Positions 46,330-57,576 of a stretch of 64,000 nt of DNA are shown here, one piece after another. Every line of letters starts with the position of its first letter. The stretch's first letter is position 1. Where the stretch lies: assembly GCA_963932465.1 (NCBI GenBank), contig OZ010792.1:512291100-512355099 (forward strand). Direction: 5' to 3'. Below the pieces are notes generated by a model. That model saw only the letters and a list, made by a program, of their open reading frames with translations, was not told where the DNA came from and did not search any database. This DNA is from Maratus speciosus. Its lineage: Eukaryota; Arthropoda; Arachnida; Araneae; Salticidae. Position numbers and translations under genes: made by a program.

Positions 46330-46742
46330 TCACAATCTTAGTCTGCACGCTCCTTCTACTCCTACCCATATTCCTAGAATTCGTACTAACAATCTTTCTA
46401 TCATAAACATTGCCATTTCTAAAAATATTACTTTCCCTATTACTACTTTTGTAATTAATGCATTTAGCTCTGATCATTTACCTGTTGTTTTTTAAAATTT
46501 ATCTTATTAATCCTATCACCCCCCCCCCCCTCTGTTGCAATTGGCTGGAATAAATTAAAAAATTTCCTTAATAATGCTGACCTCACCTATCCAGATATTA
46601 ACAATAATACTGAAATTGATAATGCTGTCACTCATCTTGAAAATGTTACCAATAATGCCCAAAAACATACTATCTATACTAAATTTAAAAAATAGTACCT
46701 TTTTTCTTCCAAATCGTATCCGCATTGTTTGTAATCGGTGTA
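46330..46742 (+). pseudogene. LINE relic, endonuclease end (5' half)
   Basis: The plus strand reads with interruptions through the end of an endonuclease/exonuclease/phosphatase domain: TFVINAFSSDHLPVVF, where SDHLPV is the conserved C-terminal motif of LINE endonucleases. It is followed by NWKKF-like, NNADLTYPDINNNTEID and FFLPNRIRIVCNR, the linker towards reverse transcriptase. Stops are frequent. The reading continues on the other side of element E2, at 47,543. Jockey/I-like by character; not assigned further. A GC-rich patch at 46,140-46,210 precedes it. Confidence 0.6.
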
Positions 46743-47542
46743 GGGGAGACCGGGGGAATGGCGACACCTTAAGGGAATTTAAATTTTTTCACCTCGAAAA
46801 AACGTTTATTTTTTAATAGTAAAAATTCTAAAGCTGAATCATGATCTTTAGTATCTGTATAAATTTAACCGTAATCATAACTGTAAAGTAAGCATACATA
46901 AAAAAATATTTTTTAAACCTCTGCTCAGTGGCGGGATACCCAGGATACTGGGGTAATTCCGCCACTGTACCGGGGTAATGCCGTCACTCTTTAATGACCT
47001 AGTACATGCATCAAATGGATACTGAAACACACAACCTACTGAAAATAGTTAGAAAGCAATGTAATTGAGCAGAATAATGGTTAAGCTTACAATTTACTTC
47101 ATATTGCAAAAGTCACTCTGCTGAATCGGCTCCACTACATTAAAATGAGGCCATTTCTCACCCGATTTGCATGGCGGCGGCATTACCCCGAGAGGACAAT
47201 ATGGCGGAAATCCCCCAGCAAAGCCGAAAGAAGAACCGAAGTTGTTCAGCACATTGCATTAAAATGTCGGCGAATGCATGCAGATTACGGGTCATATTAT
47301 CTTAAATACCTAATGTTACAATAAAAGGTGTGCTTATCTCTACTCATTTGAAGCTCCAAAACAACAAGCAACTATATGAAAACTACATTTTTCACTAGAA
47401 CAAACGAACGACGTACAGCAAAGTCACTCTCACTTTAGGCACTGTTTATATTGTTGGCCGCTTTAGTGCAGGCACATTCACTATCTCAAATTGTCCTTAG
47501 TTTTTAAACTAGGTGGGGTGGCGGCAATCCCCCGGTCTCCCC
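46743..47542. mobile_element. TA-flanked GGGGAGACCGGGG element E2
   Basis: Starts GGGGAGACCGGGGGAATGGC and ends GCGGCAATCCCCCGGTCTCC then CC. TA precedes the left end; the right flank reads ATA, so one base is off. The element-specific word is GGGGTAATTCCGCCAC / GGGGTAATGCCGTCAC (46,952-46,990), with GGCGGCATTACCCCGAG and GGCGGAAATCCCCC further in (47,170-47,218). It is 800 bp without coding capacity. It interrupts a LINE relic. Confidence 0.75.
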
Positions 47543-47768
47543 ATAATCTCCGTTGCGTCGGCTTTACCAATTTACCAGAGACCCTACCCTCAAAACCGCT
47601 GTTAATCGCTTTAATAATAATAAAAAAAATCTTATTCAAAAAGATAAACAGGCAAAATTTTCTCGAAAATTTATCTAGCGAGGATAATTTTCTTTGGTGC
47701 ATTAAAGAGAAACTAATCAATATCTATACTCCTATGCCTCCCCTTATTTCTAATAATACTACTGCTTA
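47543..47768 (+). pseudogene. LINE relic, continuation after E2
   Basis: The plus strand reads RRLYQFTRDPTLKTAVNRFN, then LIQKDKQAKFSRKF, DNFLW and IKEKLINIYTPMPPL. This is the basic linker seen in Jockey/I-type LINEs ('R...L.......P..K...N.....'), and it follows the CNR at the end of the fragment at 46,742 once E2 is removed. No reverse transcriptase motifs follow. Confidence 0.6.
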
Positions 47769-48309
47769 GGTCGTGTTGAAAAATAATTCCCCAGCGAACA
47801 GTACATATTTCATTTTTTTTCTCTCTCTTACATCAGATACAAACCTCATGCGAAGTTCAATAATGCTTGTGAAATACAGCAATAGATGGCAGAACTATTT
47901 CCTTTTCGAATATTTCAGTTAAAAAATTCGCCATTGAGAAATAATCTCTGCTTTTGGATTTTTAAAATGTGAAGTATTCAAAGTTTAGTTATCACAGAAT
48001 ACTATTTAATAACTTGTAATTTTTAAATGTGTATAAAAGTTATATCAGGGTCGTTTTGTAATAAATGAAAGATTGTTTTTCAACATTATTATTATTTTTT
48101 TTTTAATCATCCATTTTTAATCTATAAGTAAGCGCAGAATAGGTTTTCCATCCATTTAAAAAAAATTCCTGTGGAGTGATTCTAAGTAAAAAAAAAATAA
48201 TAATTCTGAAATTCAAAGCCAATTTTCTAAAAGGTTATAGAAGAGGAGGGGTGGGGGGGGGGGTTCTCCCGTTGCTAATTATGAGTTTTTTCCGCGGCCC
48301 ATTGCATTT

Positions 48310-48750
48310 TTCAGAGATCCCTTAGCGAAATTTGCATTGTTGCCGTGATCCTTTAACGAAATTCACGTTTGTTCGCAATTCTTTGAAAATATTCGCATTT
48401 TTTCAGCGATCCTTTGACGAAATTCGTGTTTTTTCTCCGATCCTTTGACGAAATTTGCGTTTTTTTCAGCGATCGTTTGAAGAAATTCGCATTTTCAGCG
48501 ATCCTTTCATGAAATGCGCGTTTTTTCGCGATCCTTTGACGAAATACGCGTTTTTTCGCGATCCTTAGACAAAATTCTCATTTTTCCGCGATCCTTGGTT
48601 GAAATTCGCGTTTTTTCGCGATCCTTGGATGAAATTCGCGTTTTTCGCGATTCTTTGGCTAAATTTGCGTTTTTTACAATCTTTTGACGAAATTTGCGTT
48701 TTTCCCTCGATCCTTTGACGAAATTGGTGATTTTTTTCTGCGAACGATCG
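48310..48750. repeat. Minisatellite of GCGATCCTTTGACGAAATTCGC units
   Basis: About 12-13 units of 30-37 bp with the core CGATCCTTTGACGAAATT and a CGCGTTTTTT spacer. The T run varies in length and unit edges vary. On the minus strand the array is open and would read as repeats of KDREKTRIS, but the surroundings show no gene. Confidence 0.85.
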
Positions 48751-49096
48751 ACGAAATTAATTTTTGGGATCATTTTTTGATTCGCGATATTTTTTTTTTC
48801 GTGCGAATTTTCGGGCTGATGACCGATTTTTAAAATTTTTCGTAACCGAACGCCTTAAATTTTCTGAATCTTTGGAAAAAATTTGGAGCAGAATCACCCC
48901 TGAAAAATTCATACATGAGAGGGTTAATTCAATTTAATATGAATGAAGAAAATTATTCGATTTTTTGGTCGTTTTAAAAGTACTTGACGTCTTAAAATGG
49001 AATGCCTTCGATTGCCTGATTAGTGGTACGGATTTTAAACGTACAAAACACTATCAAAAAGTTTTTTTTTTTTTCCCCTCGAAGCTGATCGTTATA

Positions 49097-49136
<40 letters not shown>

Positions 49137-49200
49137 TTTTTTTTAGAGAATAATGACAGCTTTGAAAACAAAAGCAGACAATTAACAAATTGAAAATAAC

Positions 49201-49206
49201 TTTATT
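49201..49206 (-). promoter_or_regulatory. Polyadenylation signal of PUDP
   Basis: A canonical AATAAA on the minus strand lies 24 bases after the PUDP stop codon. The implied 3' UTR is very short. It is followed by a poly-T/TA-rich stretch at 49,091-49,144. Confidence 0.55.
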
Positions 49207-49229
49207 GACTAGATAAGAATTTCCAAATG

Positions 49230-49412
49230 TCAAGCTTCGGGATATGGAGGTAGGCCGAAAAGTTCGGGTCTAAACTGTTCCATGGAAGGCAGAGTTAGGG
49301 TGGCTTCTTTACACAATTCAGGATCCATCCTTGGATCGGGAACCATAACCACTTGCATGCCAGCAGCTACTGCAGCTGCAACACCATTCGGAGCGTCTTC
49401 GAAGACGAGCAC
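49230..49412 (-). CDS. PUDP: Pseudouridine-5'-phosphatase, last coding exon
   Basis: C-terminal exon of a HAD-superfamily phosphatase (PUDP/HDHD1, which dephosphorylates pseudouridine 5'-phosphate in the cytosol). After a TTTTAG acceptor it reads [20 protein letters not shown], then [10 protein letters not shown], and ends [11 protein letters not shown] with a stop at 49,230-49,232. FEDAPNG is HAD motif IV (acidic pair plus Asn-Gly), and the GMQVVMVPD and ELFGLP.Y tail are characteristic of this family. The exon starts in phase 0, matching the phase-0 exit of the exon at 54,704-54,936. The intron of 5,291 nt holds a TTAA element with a nested hAT miniature element and a DUF4817 foldback element. 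A polyadenylation signal follows at 49,201-49,206. Confidence 0.9.
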   Translation of the reverse strand: MLVFEDAPNGVAAAVAAGMQVVMVPDPRMDPELCKEATLTLPSMEQFRPELFGLPPYPEA

Positions 49413-49567
49413 CTAAAACAAAGTAATAATTTATACGGGTTTTCCAGAAAGTCTTTTTAAAATTTCAAGCTTTTATTGCAAACACACAAATGAACAGACA
49501 CATGTAGGAAAACGAGAAATAGTTCAATATTAGTAGTACATATCGAAATTTCTTCTACATCAATTAA

Positions 49568-49845
49568 TAAACCTCTATACGTGTACCTCTGGTTGCACGA
49601 AGTGCGTCAAGGTAATAATCGTCGATGTTTTAGTCTGTTGCTCTTTTTCATTCACTCCTTGCTTTACCCAATACTAAGATGGTTTCCGTGAATTTCGTGT
49701 GCAAACCTCTATATGTGTAACACTGGTTGCACAAAGTGCGTCCAAGGCGATAGTCGTTTATATTTACCTCTGTGATATTTACTTCTTTTTCATTCACTCC
49801 CTGCTTTACCCAATACTGAGCTGGTCTCCATGAATTTCTTGTGCA
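49568..49845. repeat. Tandem duplication of a roughly 137-bp unit in PUDP intron
   Basis: AAACCTCTATACGTGTACCT is repeated at about 49,706 as AAACCTCTATATGTGTAACA. Both units continue with CTGGTTGCAC.AAGTGCGTC, TTTTTCATTCACTCC, TGCTTTACCCAATACT and GAATTTC.TGTGCAA. Confidence 0.8.
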
Positions 49846-50123
49846 ACTCATTTGTCATTGTTACCATCTCAAAATTTGCATATACAGCTCTCATATCCAT
49901 ATTCACCATCATAAAAATATTTGAGCGTGCAATATGTTATTAATAAATATATTTCCAGACTAGAAGTTGCATACGTCAGCTACAACTTTCCATGTGAAAA
50001 TTCGCACACTCAACTTGAGGTTCTAATCTCAATACCGGCGAGTAAAAATGCTAGAAATTTATATCTTTTAGACGCATTCGTGGAAAAATATTTTGTTTTG
50101 TCAAAGAAAATGATCCTTTTCTT

Positions 50124-52404
50124 TTAACCCATTAACTGCCTAAAACTCATTGTCGCCAGATAGTCGAAAGTCAATTTCCCCAAAATTTCTGAAATTTTTC
50201 CCAAATGGGTGTTTTTTCCCGAAAAAGTCCCCAACTCAGTTTCTACTGAAAAAAGTAAATTTTCAACTCTCAATTTACCACTATAAAAAAATGTTTAACT
50301 AATTTAAAGTCAAATTTTTCCCCCAAATCAAGCCCTTTTTTGAAAAAAATCCCTATTTACAAAAAAATAAACATTTAAACTTGGTAGAATTTTGCATGCA
50401 TATTCGCAACTAAACGAAGAGAATGAGAAATACATTTTATAAGGACATGTTCTTTTAGGCTTTTTTTTATATTTTTATTGTCGGTGCCAATGGATAATGC
50501 TGACCTATCATTACATTAGCTCCATCTACGCTTAGGCCAATAAGTATTTCAAGGTTTTTAGTCTATCTCTAATCAGTTGAGATTTGAATGAATCTGAGAT
50601 TGTGTTGGCATCACCTACTTCTATCTGACTTAACCTATAAAACATTGTTTTCAATTTTTTTGTCATCCCTACTGAAGTACCTAATCGTACTGCAAAGCAC
50701 CTTCGTTGTATCAATCACTGTGCTTTCATAAATAATAAAAGAAATGTAACTGCTTTCCACATCTTTAATTAAATCTTTTAAAAAGTGCGGTAAAAAAACG
50801 TTTCGGGTAAATCCTGCAGATTTAGTAATGTGAAGGTTTATGCCGCTGACCGCAGGGTTCTCGTTTCAGGTTCTTATAAGGAGAATTAGGGGGTCTGTTG
50901 CATTCATCGAGAAATTTCAGTTATAAACGCGGCAATGTGATTGTAGTATGCAATTGCATATCGAACAAAAGTCTCTTCTGCAATTCATTAAGCACAAATC
51001 AACCAGTCTTAAACAAAAAAAAGTTATAAAATTGTTTTTATTTCTGTTGTATAGATCTGTACTAATAAAAGAAATGTGTATATGGGTCTGTGTGTCCGTT
51101 CGCGATGATTAGGAAAATCTGCCGCACTTATACAGTGGCCTGGAAATTTAGGTGGGGTTAGTCCAAGTCAGATCGTGATGCACCTGTGATTAGAGTTGCA
51201 AAAAACCCTCAGATTTTGAGGGACGAGAATAAACCAGGGAATATTGGGGAATAAACCCGGAGTTTTGGGGAATATTGGAAATTTTGCAGGAGTTATGAAG
51301 GTAAACAGAACTTGTCATTTTTCAATTTAAAATTTTTATTTTTCATAATTTCAGGCACTGTTCTGAAAGGTTTAAGGTAGATTTTTTATTATGAATTCAC
51401 AAAACTTATAATTTGTCGCTTAAAGTTTGCTAGATGGCATATCTACTATTCAAGCATACGGCATATTATATTTCTAGCGAGTTGCATTGTATTTGTCTAT
51501 TAATTTCTTTTATTTTCATTCATTTTCTTTTTGTTCACATTGGCTTATTCGTAAAATAGGTGGGATGTTTACATCATGTCAGACGAGATAAATCTGTCAC
51601 CTGCCTGTGTCACTTTTTGCTTATCGACGATTAAAATATCAAATTACTTATGATATTTCAATTTATCTTACTTATTATTTTTGCAACTTAAGCACGTATT
51701 TCATTAGTTTTCATGTAAACTGTAGCTATTTTTCTATATTTATGTTGTTTATGAATAAAACATTTTGTTTACATTGAACAAAGAAATGAAATCATTAAAA
51801 ATAATAAATAAAAAATATTCATGCCTAAAACTTTCCGAAAACTCCCGGGATTTTTTAAAATTTCCTTCCCAAAAAACCCGGTTTATTCCCGGGATTAAAC
51901 CCGGTTTTTTCCACCCTTTGCAACTCTACCTGTGATACGTGTAAACTGTCATGCTGTAAACGACGAGCGGATTTCTGTATTTTATTTTTCCAAATCAAAA
52001 TCGAGTTACATTCAGTGTTATCAGATGACTAAAAGTAAACTTTAAGTGAAATAGCGAAACAAATTCCCCAAAAATGTTGATAGTCCCCAAAAATTTCCCC
52101 ATGAACTACTTGTCCCCAAAAAATTCTCCTGGAGGTCCAAAACTCCCCAAAATGGGGACAAAATCCTCAATCTGGCAACACTGCCAAAACTATAAAGTAG
52201 AAATTTTCAAATTTCTTACTGAAAGTCGTGTCCCACCATAAATTCAGTAAGGTAAATTTCGCTTTACTAGAATAGAAAAATTTCTGCCAATGAATAAGAC
52301 ATTTTTTTTAAACTCTTAAATAGCTGTGTGAAAGTAATTAATTGATTGCATGGGCAATTATTTTGACTGTTGCGTCAACGCAACGTCAGTGGGTAATGGG
52401 TTAA
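50124..52404. mobile_element. TTAA-flanked element with nested hAT miniature element
   Basis: TTAACCCATTAACTGCC at the left and CAGTGGGTAATGGGTTAA at the right, each with TTAA. The interior holds the hAT miniature element at 51,191-51,928 and a patch of CCCCAAAA words (52,060-52,170). Non-coding. It lies in the last PUDP intron. Confidence 0.6.
51191..51928. mobile_element. Non-autonomous hAT element with 8-bp target duplication
   Basis: Ends TAGAGTTGCAAA and TTTGCAACTCTA, flanked by a perfect 8-bp duplication CCTGTGAT (51,183-51,190 and 51,929-51,936). The subterminal regions are mirrored (AACCCGG, TATTCCC-like words). 738 bp, no coding sequence. An 8-bp duplication is the hAT hallmark. Confidence 0.88.
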
Positions 52405-53728
52405 ATATGGCATCATTTTCATTCATTGAAGCATTTCGCCTTAGTGACTCAAACTCAGTATCAGCTGAATGAAAAACTATTGAAATGTAACAGCTTTATG
52501 AGAGAAAACGCGTGTTTTAAAAACGTAACATCATTTTCTGTTCAAACTTTTTATAAAAAGTTACTTTCAATTGTAATGAGAAAATTGTATCAATAAGGAT
52601 GTAATAAATAGTAATAAATAAACTCCATTATTTCTTTTTTCCCTAACAACAATGTAAATAACATAATTGCCACTATTTTGAAGAAATTTCATAATTCTTT
52701 TTAATTAAAACTAAAATACAAAAGCAAATATTAAAAAAAAAAAAAATAGTACGGGCACATCTAGAAATGAACAGCTTTCATTAAAAAGAATATAATTAGT
52801 AAAATTGGTTCTGTAGAAAGCTCAGGGCAGATGACTAAAAAAACAGCCTTGTCTTTTAAATATATAGATTCCAATCAGTCCTCTTACTTAAATTCTTTTC
52901 TATTTAAAATGCGTATATTAATATTTTATTTATTTTCAAAATCTATTCTAAAAAAACATTTCCGTAATTATTATTTCTTTCAAGCTCTTTTCATTTTTCA
53001 ATCTTAAATGCCGATATAAATTCTATTAAAATTGTCGGTTTTGAACCATTTTCTTTTTTAGTTATTCTAAAAGTCATTTGGCGCGTTTTTCCGGGAAGGC
53101 AGGCTCGCTCCATTTTTCGTTCGCACTTAAAATATAGTTCTGCGCGCATTCGAGCTGTTATTCGCTAATCAATATATCGGTAGTGCAGTGAAAAATACTC
53201 CGCTTTCAGGTTTAAAACGCCAAAACATGGGTGAGGAGCTGAGATTTTCGTGTCACTAGTAGCTTTGAAAAACTCATACTTGTCGTTTGGAAGTGATTCT
53301 TTTGAATAATAGTTTGATTTCAAAACAACATTTTTAAAATGTAGTTCATGATGAGATGACTAACTACTAAAAGTAAAATAGTTGAAATATTCTATGGAAC
53401 TGTGGCGAATGTGTGTTCTACTCAACTGATCTAAACAAAGGTGTTTCCATTACGGCTAATTCTGCTGTCTTATTAATGGAGAAACACTATAGATTTCAAT
53501 CCAGTGCAAAACGGCTAACGACGACTGCAAATGTGCTGTTCTAATATATCTACTACAGTATTTATCTACTAGATAATTGGTAGTATGGTGTTGATTAAAG
53601 TTCCTGAATATGTAATTTTGCGAGTGGCTTTCGAGGAATCTTCTAATAAAGCTAGAGACAGCAATGTTTATTGTCATTACCTAGTTTTCGTTTGAATGTT
53701 ACGAAATATCGTAACATAAATATGTATA
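52405..53728. other. PUDP intron sequence, nothing recognised
   Basis: AT-rich, with poly-A at 52,734-52,746 and a GC-richer patch near 53,085-53,165 that shows no protein on either strand. Confidence 0.4.
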
Positions 53729-54480
53729 CAGGGTGTTTTAAAATTATACGTCAGAAATGTAAAGGCAGGTAGAGGGGACCTTAGTAAGCAGATTTCGTAT
53801 AGGAATGTGGGTCCGGAAATGCAGCGTTGAGGCGGCAGAGGGCGCTGTTAAGTTCAGTGGATAAAAACATTTCGCTGGCTTGAATCGTCATTCTCCGCAC
53901 GGATTTCGAGCAACATGCGTCGTTATACCAAATGTGGAGCTTGTCGGCATGCATTTCATGTATGGGGCTGCGCAAGAAAATGGTGCGGCTGTTCAAAGGA
54001 TGTACATGGAACGATTTATAAGTAGGAATCTGCTGGATCGCCGAACATTTGGGTGTCTTCATCGGGAGTTGTGCGCGAGTGGATCATTTTATGACTCGAG
54101 GCGTGATACGGGCACTGAAAGATACCGCAGAATTCCTGAACTGGAAAAGCAATATTATGCAGATTAGACAGTAGAGGAATGTCCTTCGAAAAGCTCGAGA
54201 ACTGTTGGACATGCGTTGGGTGTGAACTATTTCCTTGCGCAGCCACATGCATGAAATGTATGTCGGCAAGCTCCGCATTGGTGCAACGATACTTGCAGCT
54301 AGAAATCCGTGCGGGCAATGACGATTCAAGTCAGCGAAGCGCTTTCATCCGTCGAACTCAACAGCGCCCTCTACTCCTTCAACACTGCAGTTCCGCACCC
54401 ACATTCCTATACGAAATCTGCTTACTAAGGTCCCCTCTACCTGCCTTTATATTTCTGACATATAATTTTGAAATATCCTG
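53729..54480. mobile_element. DUF4817 mariner-derived foldback element
   Basis: Inverted ends CAGGGTGTTTTAAAATTATA and TATAATTTTGAAATATCCTG flanked by TA. The arms extend about 250 bp, through GGCAGGTAGAGGGGACCTTA, TTCGTATAGGAATGTGGGT and into the start of a transposase frame. The left arm (plus) encodes VELVGMHFMYGAAQENGAAV, then RMYMERFISRNLLDRRTF and GCLHRELCASGSF (DUF4817). The right arm (minus) encodes AELADIHFMHVAAQGNS, a second copy of the same start. So the element consists of two 5' ends of a DUF4817 mariner facing each other, with no catalytic domain. It lies in the last PUDP intron. Confidence 0.85.
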
Positions 54481-54703
54481 TATATATATATATATATATA
54501 TATTCTTCTATTACTGCGTAAAATACTTATGGAATATGATTGGATATTTTCACGGTACGCAAGGTTGAAAACACCAGTCCTAGAAATTGTATGTTGCTAA
54601 AAGAATGACACTTTCAAAACAGAAGAATGAAAAATCATGAATCAGAGGAGAAAAAAAAAATTCTCTCTCTTAAACTGAAAGTTTTGATTAAGTGTAAAAC
54701 TAC

Positions 54704-54936
54704 CTTTTCGGGCGGAGGAGGATCATCGAATCTGTTGTTGCAAACCAAGAAAATATCAGGAGCTGGTTTGCCTTGCTTCACTTCCTTGTCGGTGGAGCCG
54801 CATACAACGTGGTGGAACTTGCTGATGAGCTCTTGGTGGTTCTTGGTTTTCAAGTCGTATGTCTCTTTCTTCGAACTGGTAGCTATAGCTATTGGTACTT
54901 TATGTTCATAAAGATGATTGACTAGTTTTTCAATAC
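54704..54936 (-). CDS. PUDP: Pseudouridine-5'-phosphatase, internal exon
   Basis: Internal exon between TTTTTCAG and a GTAGTT donor, entering in phase 1 and leaving in phase 0, 233 nt. It reads GIEKLVNHLYEHKVPIAIAT, SSKKETYDLKT, FHHVVCGSTD, then VKQGKPAPDIFLVCNNRF and DDPPPPEK. This contains HAD motif II (the ATSS segment) and motif III (the Lys of the GKPAPD loop), in the order seen in PUDP proteins. The N-terminal exons carrying the nucleophile motif (DMDG) were not found between 54,937 and 64,000 and are presumed to lie beyond the right edge. If so, the transposon cluster at 55-64 kb sits in an intron. Confidence 0.9.
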
Positions 54937-55223
54937 CTGAAAAAAAAAAAAAAAGTTTTTGCATCACAATTTGTAACAAACCCCTCAATGGGATTATTCG
55001 TAATTGAAGACACCACAGGGGCTACGCATATATAACGTTATCATTTTAGGGGGAGGGGTGGGGGGGAAGTCTGGCACATGATATCGTAAGATATCTCTAG
55101 GAGGAGGGTGGTTTGTCTTTTGATATTGTTATCATTTTTTACCCAACCAAATTTTTTTCTTTTTCTTTTTAACCTGGTCTTTACATCGAAATAGTATGTT
55201 ACCTTTTTATAGTATGTTATCTA

Positions 55224-55549
55224 CATAAAATATATAATGTGAACTTTAAAAAGTTCACTGTCTTATTTAAAAGGCGACTAAAATAATGAAAATGATGTTT
55301 GAAGTTAAAAATATACATTTTATTTAAAACTTCTTAGTACTTTCAAGCTTTTCCAAGCTTATCATCAGATAATATTTTAATAACTAAAGGTTGTTTATTT
55401 GATCTGATGATGAGTTTGGAAAGCTTGAAAGTACTAAGAAGTTTTAAACAAAATGTATATTTTTAACTTAAAACATCTTTTTCATTACTTTAGTCGCCTT
55501 TTAAGTAAGACAGTGAACTTTTTAAAGTTCACATTATATATTTTATGTT
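55224..55549. repeat. 325-bp palindrome
   Basis: Arms of about 150 bp. The left reads TATATAATGTGAACTTTAAA, AAGTTCACTGTCTTA, AAAGGCGACTAAA and AACTTCTTAGTACTTTCAAG; the right is the complement with few differences. A loop of about 40 bp is centred near 55,388. A 69-codon open frame across the right arm is not protein-like. Confidence 0.85.
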
Positions 55550-56047
55550 TGAATGAAAGTGAAATAGTGCGTTTCGTCTTATGGTTTTATTTCTATGTTA
55601 TCTATTTTTATGAAAATACAAAGTTATTATTAAATTCATTAAACCCTTATAAAATTATTTAATTCCAAAATATGAAATACCCTAACGTTAGGCATTCCTA
55701 TTCTTCTGTCATACATGTATGCATATATAATCCGCTGTTCTACAAACCATATGCGAAATATTTTTGAAATTATATTTACTAGTAAATAAAGGAGAAAGAA
55801 TGTTGACTGCTTATTTTCTTGATAAGAAGTTCTGTTTGCCCTTCCCCGTGCGGGGGCAAGTGCAAAAAGATATTATTACTGTTGAATGCTTTACGTAACA
55901 AAAGGCTATTATTAAATACTTTTAAATAGTAACTATTTCTTTTAAGTGTATTTAATATAAAGTTATTTCATATATAAACTGATATTTTATTGACTTCTCT
56001 TCATCTGAATGAATAAAGTATGCAAAAAATAAATGTAACCATATTTA

Positions 56048-57450
56048 GGGGAGAGCGGGGTACAGTGGACCTAAGTACACAGTGGACCACCCCTTATATA
56101 TTACTTATTTAAAAATTTTTAAAGCTTTTCTTTTAGGTTAATTGATAACAGCACTGGATTGATTACTTATAGCCTTCAGAACACATTGTTAGCTCAGAAT
56201 GAACCCTTTTATCCTGACTGGTTGTTTTGAGCTCCTAAAAGTAAAATTTTTCATCATCATACTTTTCTTTATTGAGTAATTACAGGTTATGGATAAATAA
56301 GATAAAACAACTTTTTTGAAAAGGTAAAACACTGGTCTTTATTTAATTTAAAAGTTTATATGCTTAAAAGAAAACTTTAAATAATATTTTTATGAGTATG
56401 CATTGAACTTCAATATGGGGTACAGTGGTCCGTTATGAATACTCTCCTGTAATGAAGAATTTTCAAAATATTTAATAATTGCTTATTCTCTATAAAGAAA
56501 TATTGTTTTAAAATAGGTATTTAACTATAAAATAAAGCAAACAAAGAAAATGACAATTTATTTAACCCTACTATGCATAGAGTAGCCATTTGGCAACTTT
56601 AAATTCCATGTTATATGTTGTTCAGATTATAATGTAGCCATATGACACTTTAGTTTTCTCCTAAATTATGGATAACAGTTCACGTGTCATTTGTAAAATA
56701 ATTTTTCTTGTTCAATATAGCAGGGTTTTTTTTTTTTTTTGGGGGGGGGGGGAAGGAGAGAGATGAAAATCATGCATTGTAGAGTTAACATATTAAGAAA
56801 TATTTTGTTTTGTATTTACTGCCTTTGAAAAATATAACTATAGCCTAATAAATAATAGATGACCTCACTGGATTGGTTATTTATAGCTTCAGAGCACAAG
56901 GTTAGCTCATAATGAACTACTTTATCCTGACTATTCTAATAAATTTTTCATTATCACATTTGTCTTAATGTTTGCTGATTTTTTTGTACTTAATTATAAC
57001 TGATTTGCAATCACTCTTGTATCTTATATTGTTATTTTCAAAATAATATAATTTTTTTTAAATTCTTTAGTTTTATGTTTTTTATTTCAAAATGCTACTT
57101 GCAAATTTGTACTATTATATTATTTTGGAGGTAAAGGCGAAGTAAAAAAAAGAATTAGATTAATTATAAATAGATTTATATTGTATTTTAGAAAATAACT
57201 AATAGTGGACCACTGTGCTCCAGCGGGTGGACCAGTGTACCCCGCTTCCGGGGCACACTGGTCCACTTTACGTGTGCATATAAAATTTTTTTTATGAAAA
57301 ATGTATTAGGAACTATGTTCTGCAAAAACTATGAGGCATGTAGGAAGGTTTAAAGAATATTCAAAAATATTTTTTAGGTAGATTGGTCTCTCCAGTAAAG
57401 AGAAAAAAAAAATGTTAACTGCAAAAGTGGACCATTGTGCCCCGGTCTCC
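56048..57450. mobile_element. TA-flanked GGGGAGAGCGGGG element E3
   Basis: Starts GGGGAGAGCGGGGTACAGTG and ends CACTT-type word then TGTGCCCCGGTCTCC, with TA on both sides. The element-specific word GGGGTACAGTGGACC recurs at 56,060, 56,417 and, inverted and direct, at 57,205-57,265 and 57,427. It is 1,403 bp with no recognisable transposase. A poly-T/G tract lies at 56,726-56,752. Confidence 0.8.
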
Positions 57451-57576
57451 TATATATCACTTCAACCAAAAGAAATCTAAAGAATTTTTATATATTGAAA
57501 ACGATATCGTTACGGGGGGGGGGGGGGGGGTACCAAAATCACCAAAAACTTGATAGCGTTATATATGCACAGCCCC

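Larger units (their letters stand above)
55016..57576. mobile_element. Element with ATATATAACG inverted ends, host of E3
   Basis: CAGGGGCTACGCATATATAA then CGTTATCA at the left is mirrored by TGATAGCGTTATATATGCAC then AGCCCC at the right; each side is followed inward by a G-rich tract. Inside lie a 325-bp palindrome (55,224-55,549) and element E3. No coding sequence was recognised. Confidence 0.6.

Noticed and set aside
48507..48773. 88-codon charged minus-strand open frame
   Set aside because: It is the minisatellite read in a frame that happens to stay open.
53880..54167. 95-codon DUF4817 frame as a host gene
   Set aside because: It lies inside TA-flanked inverted repeats and lacks splice signals, so it is transposon-derived.
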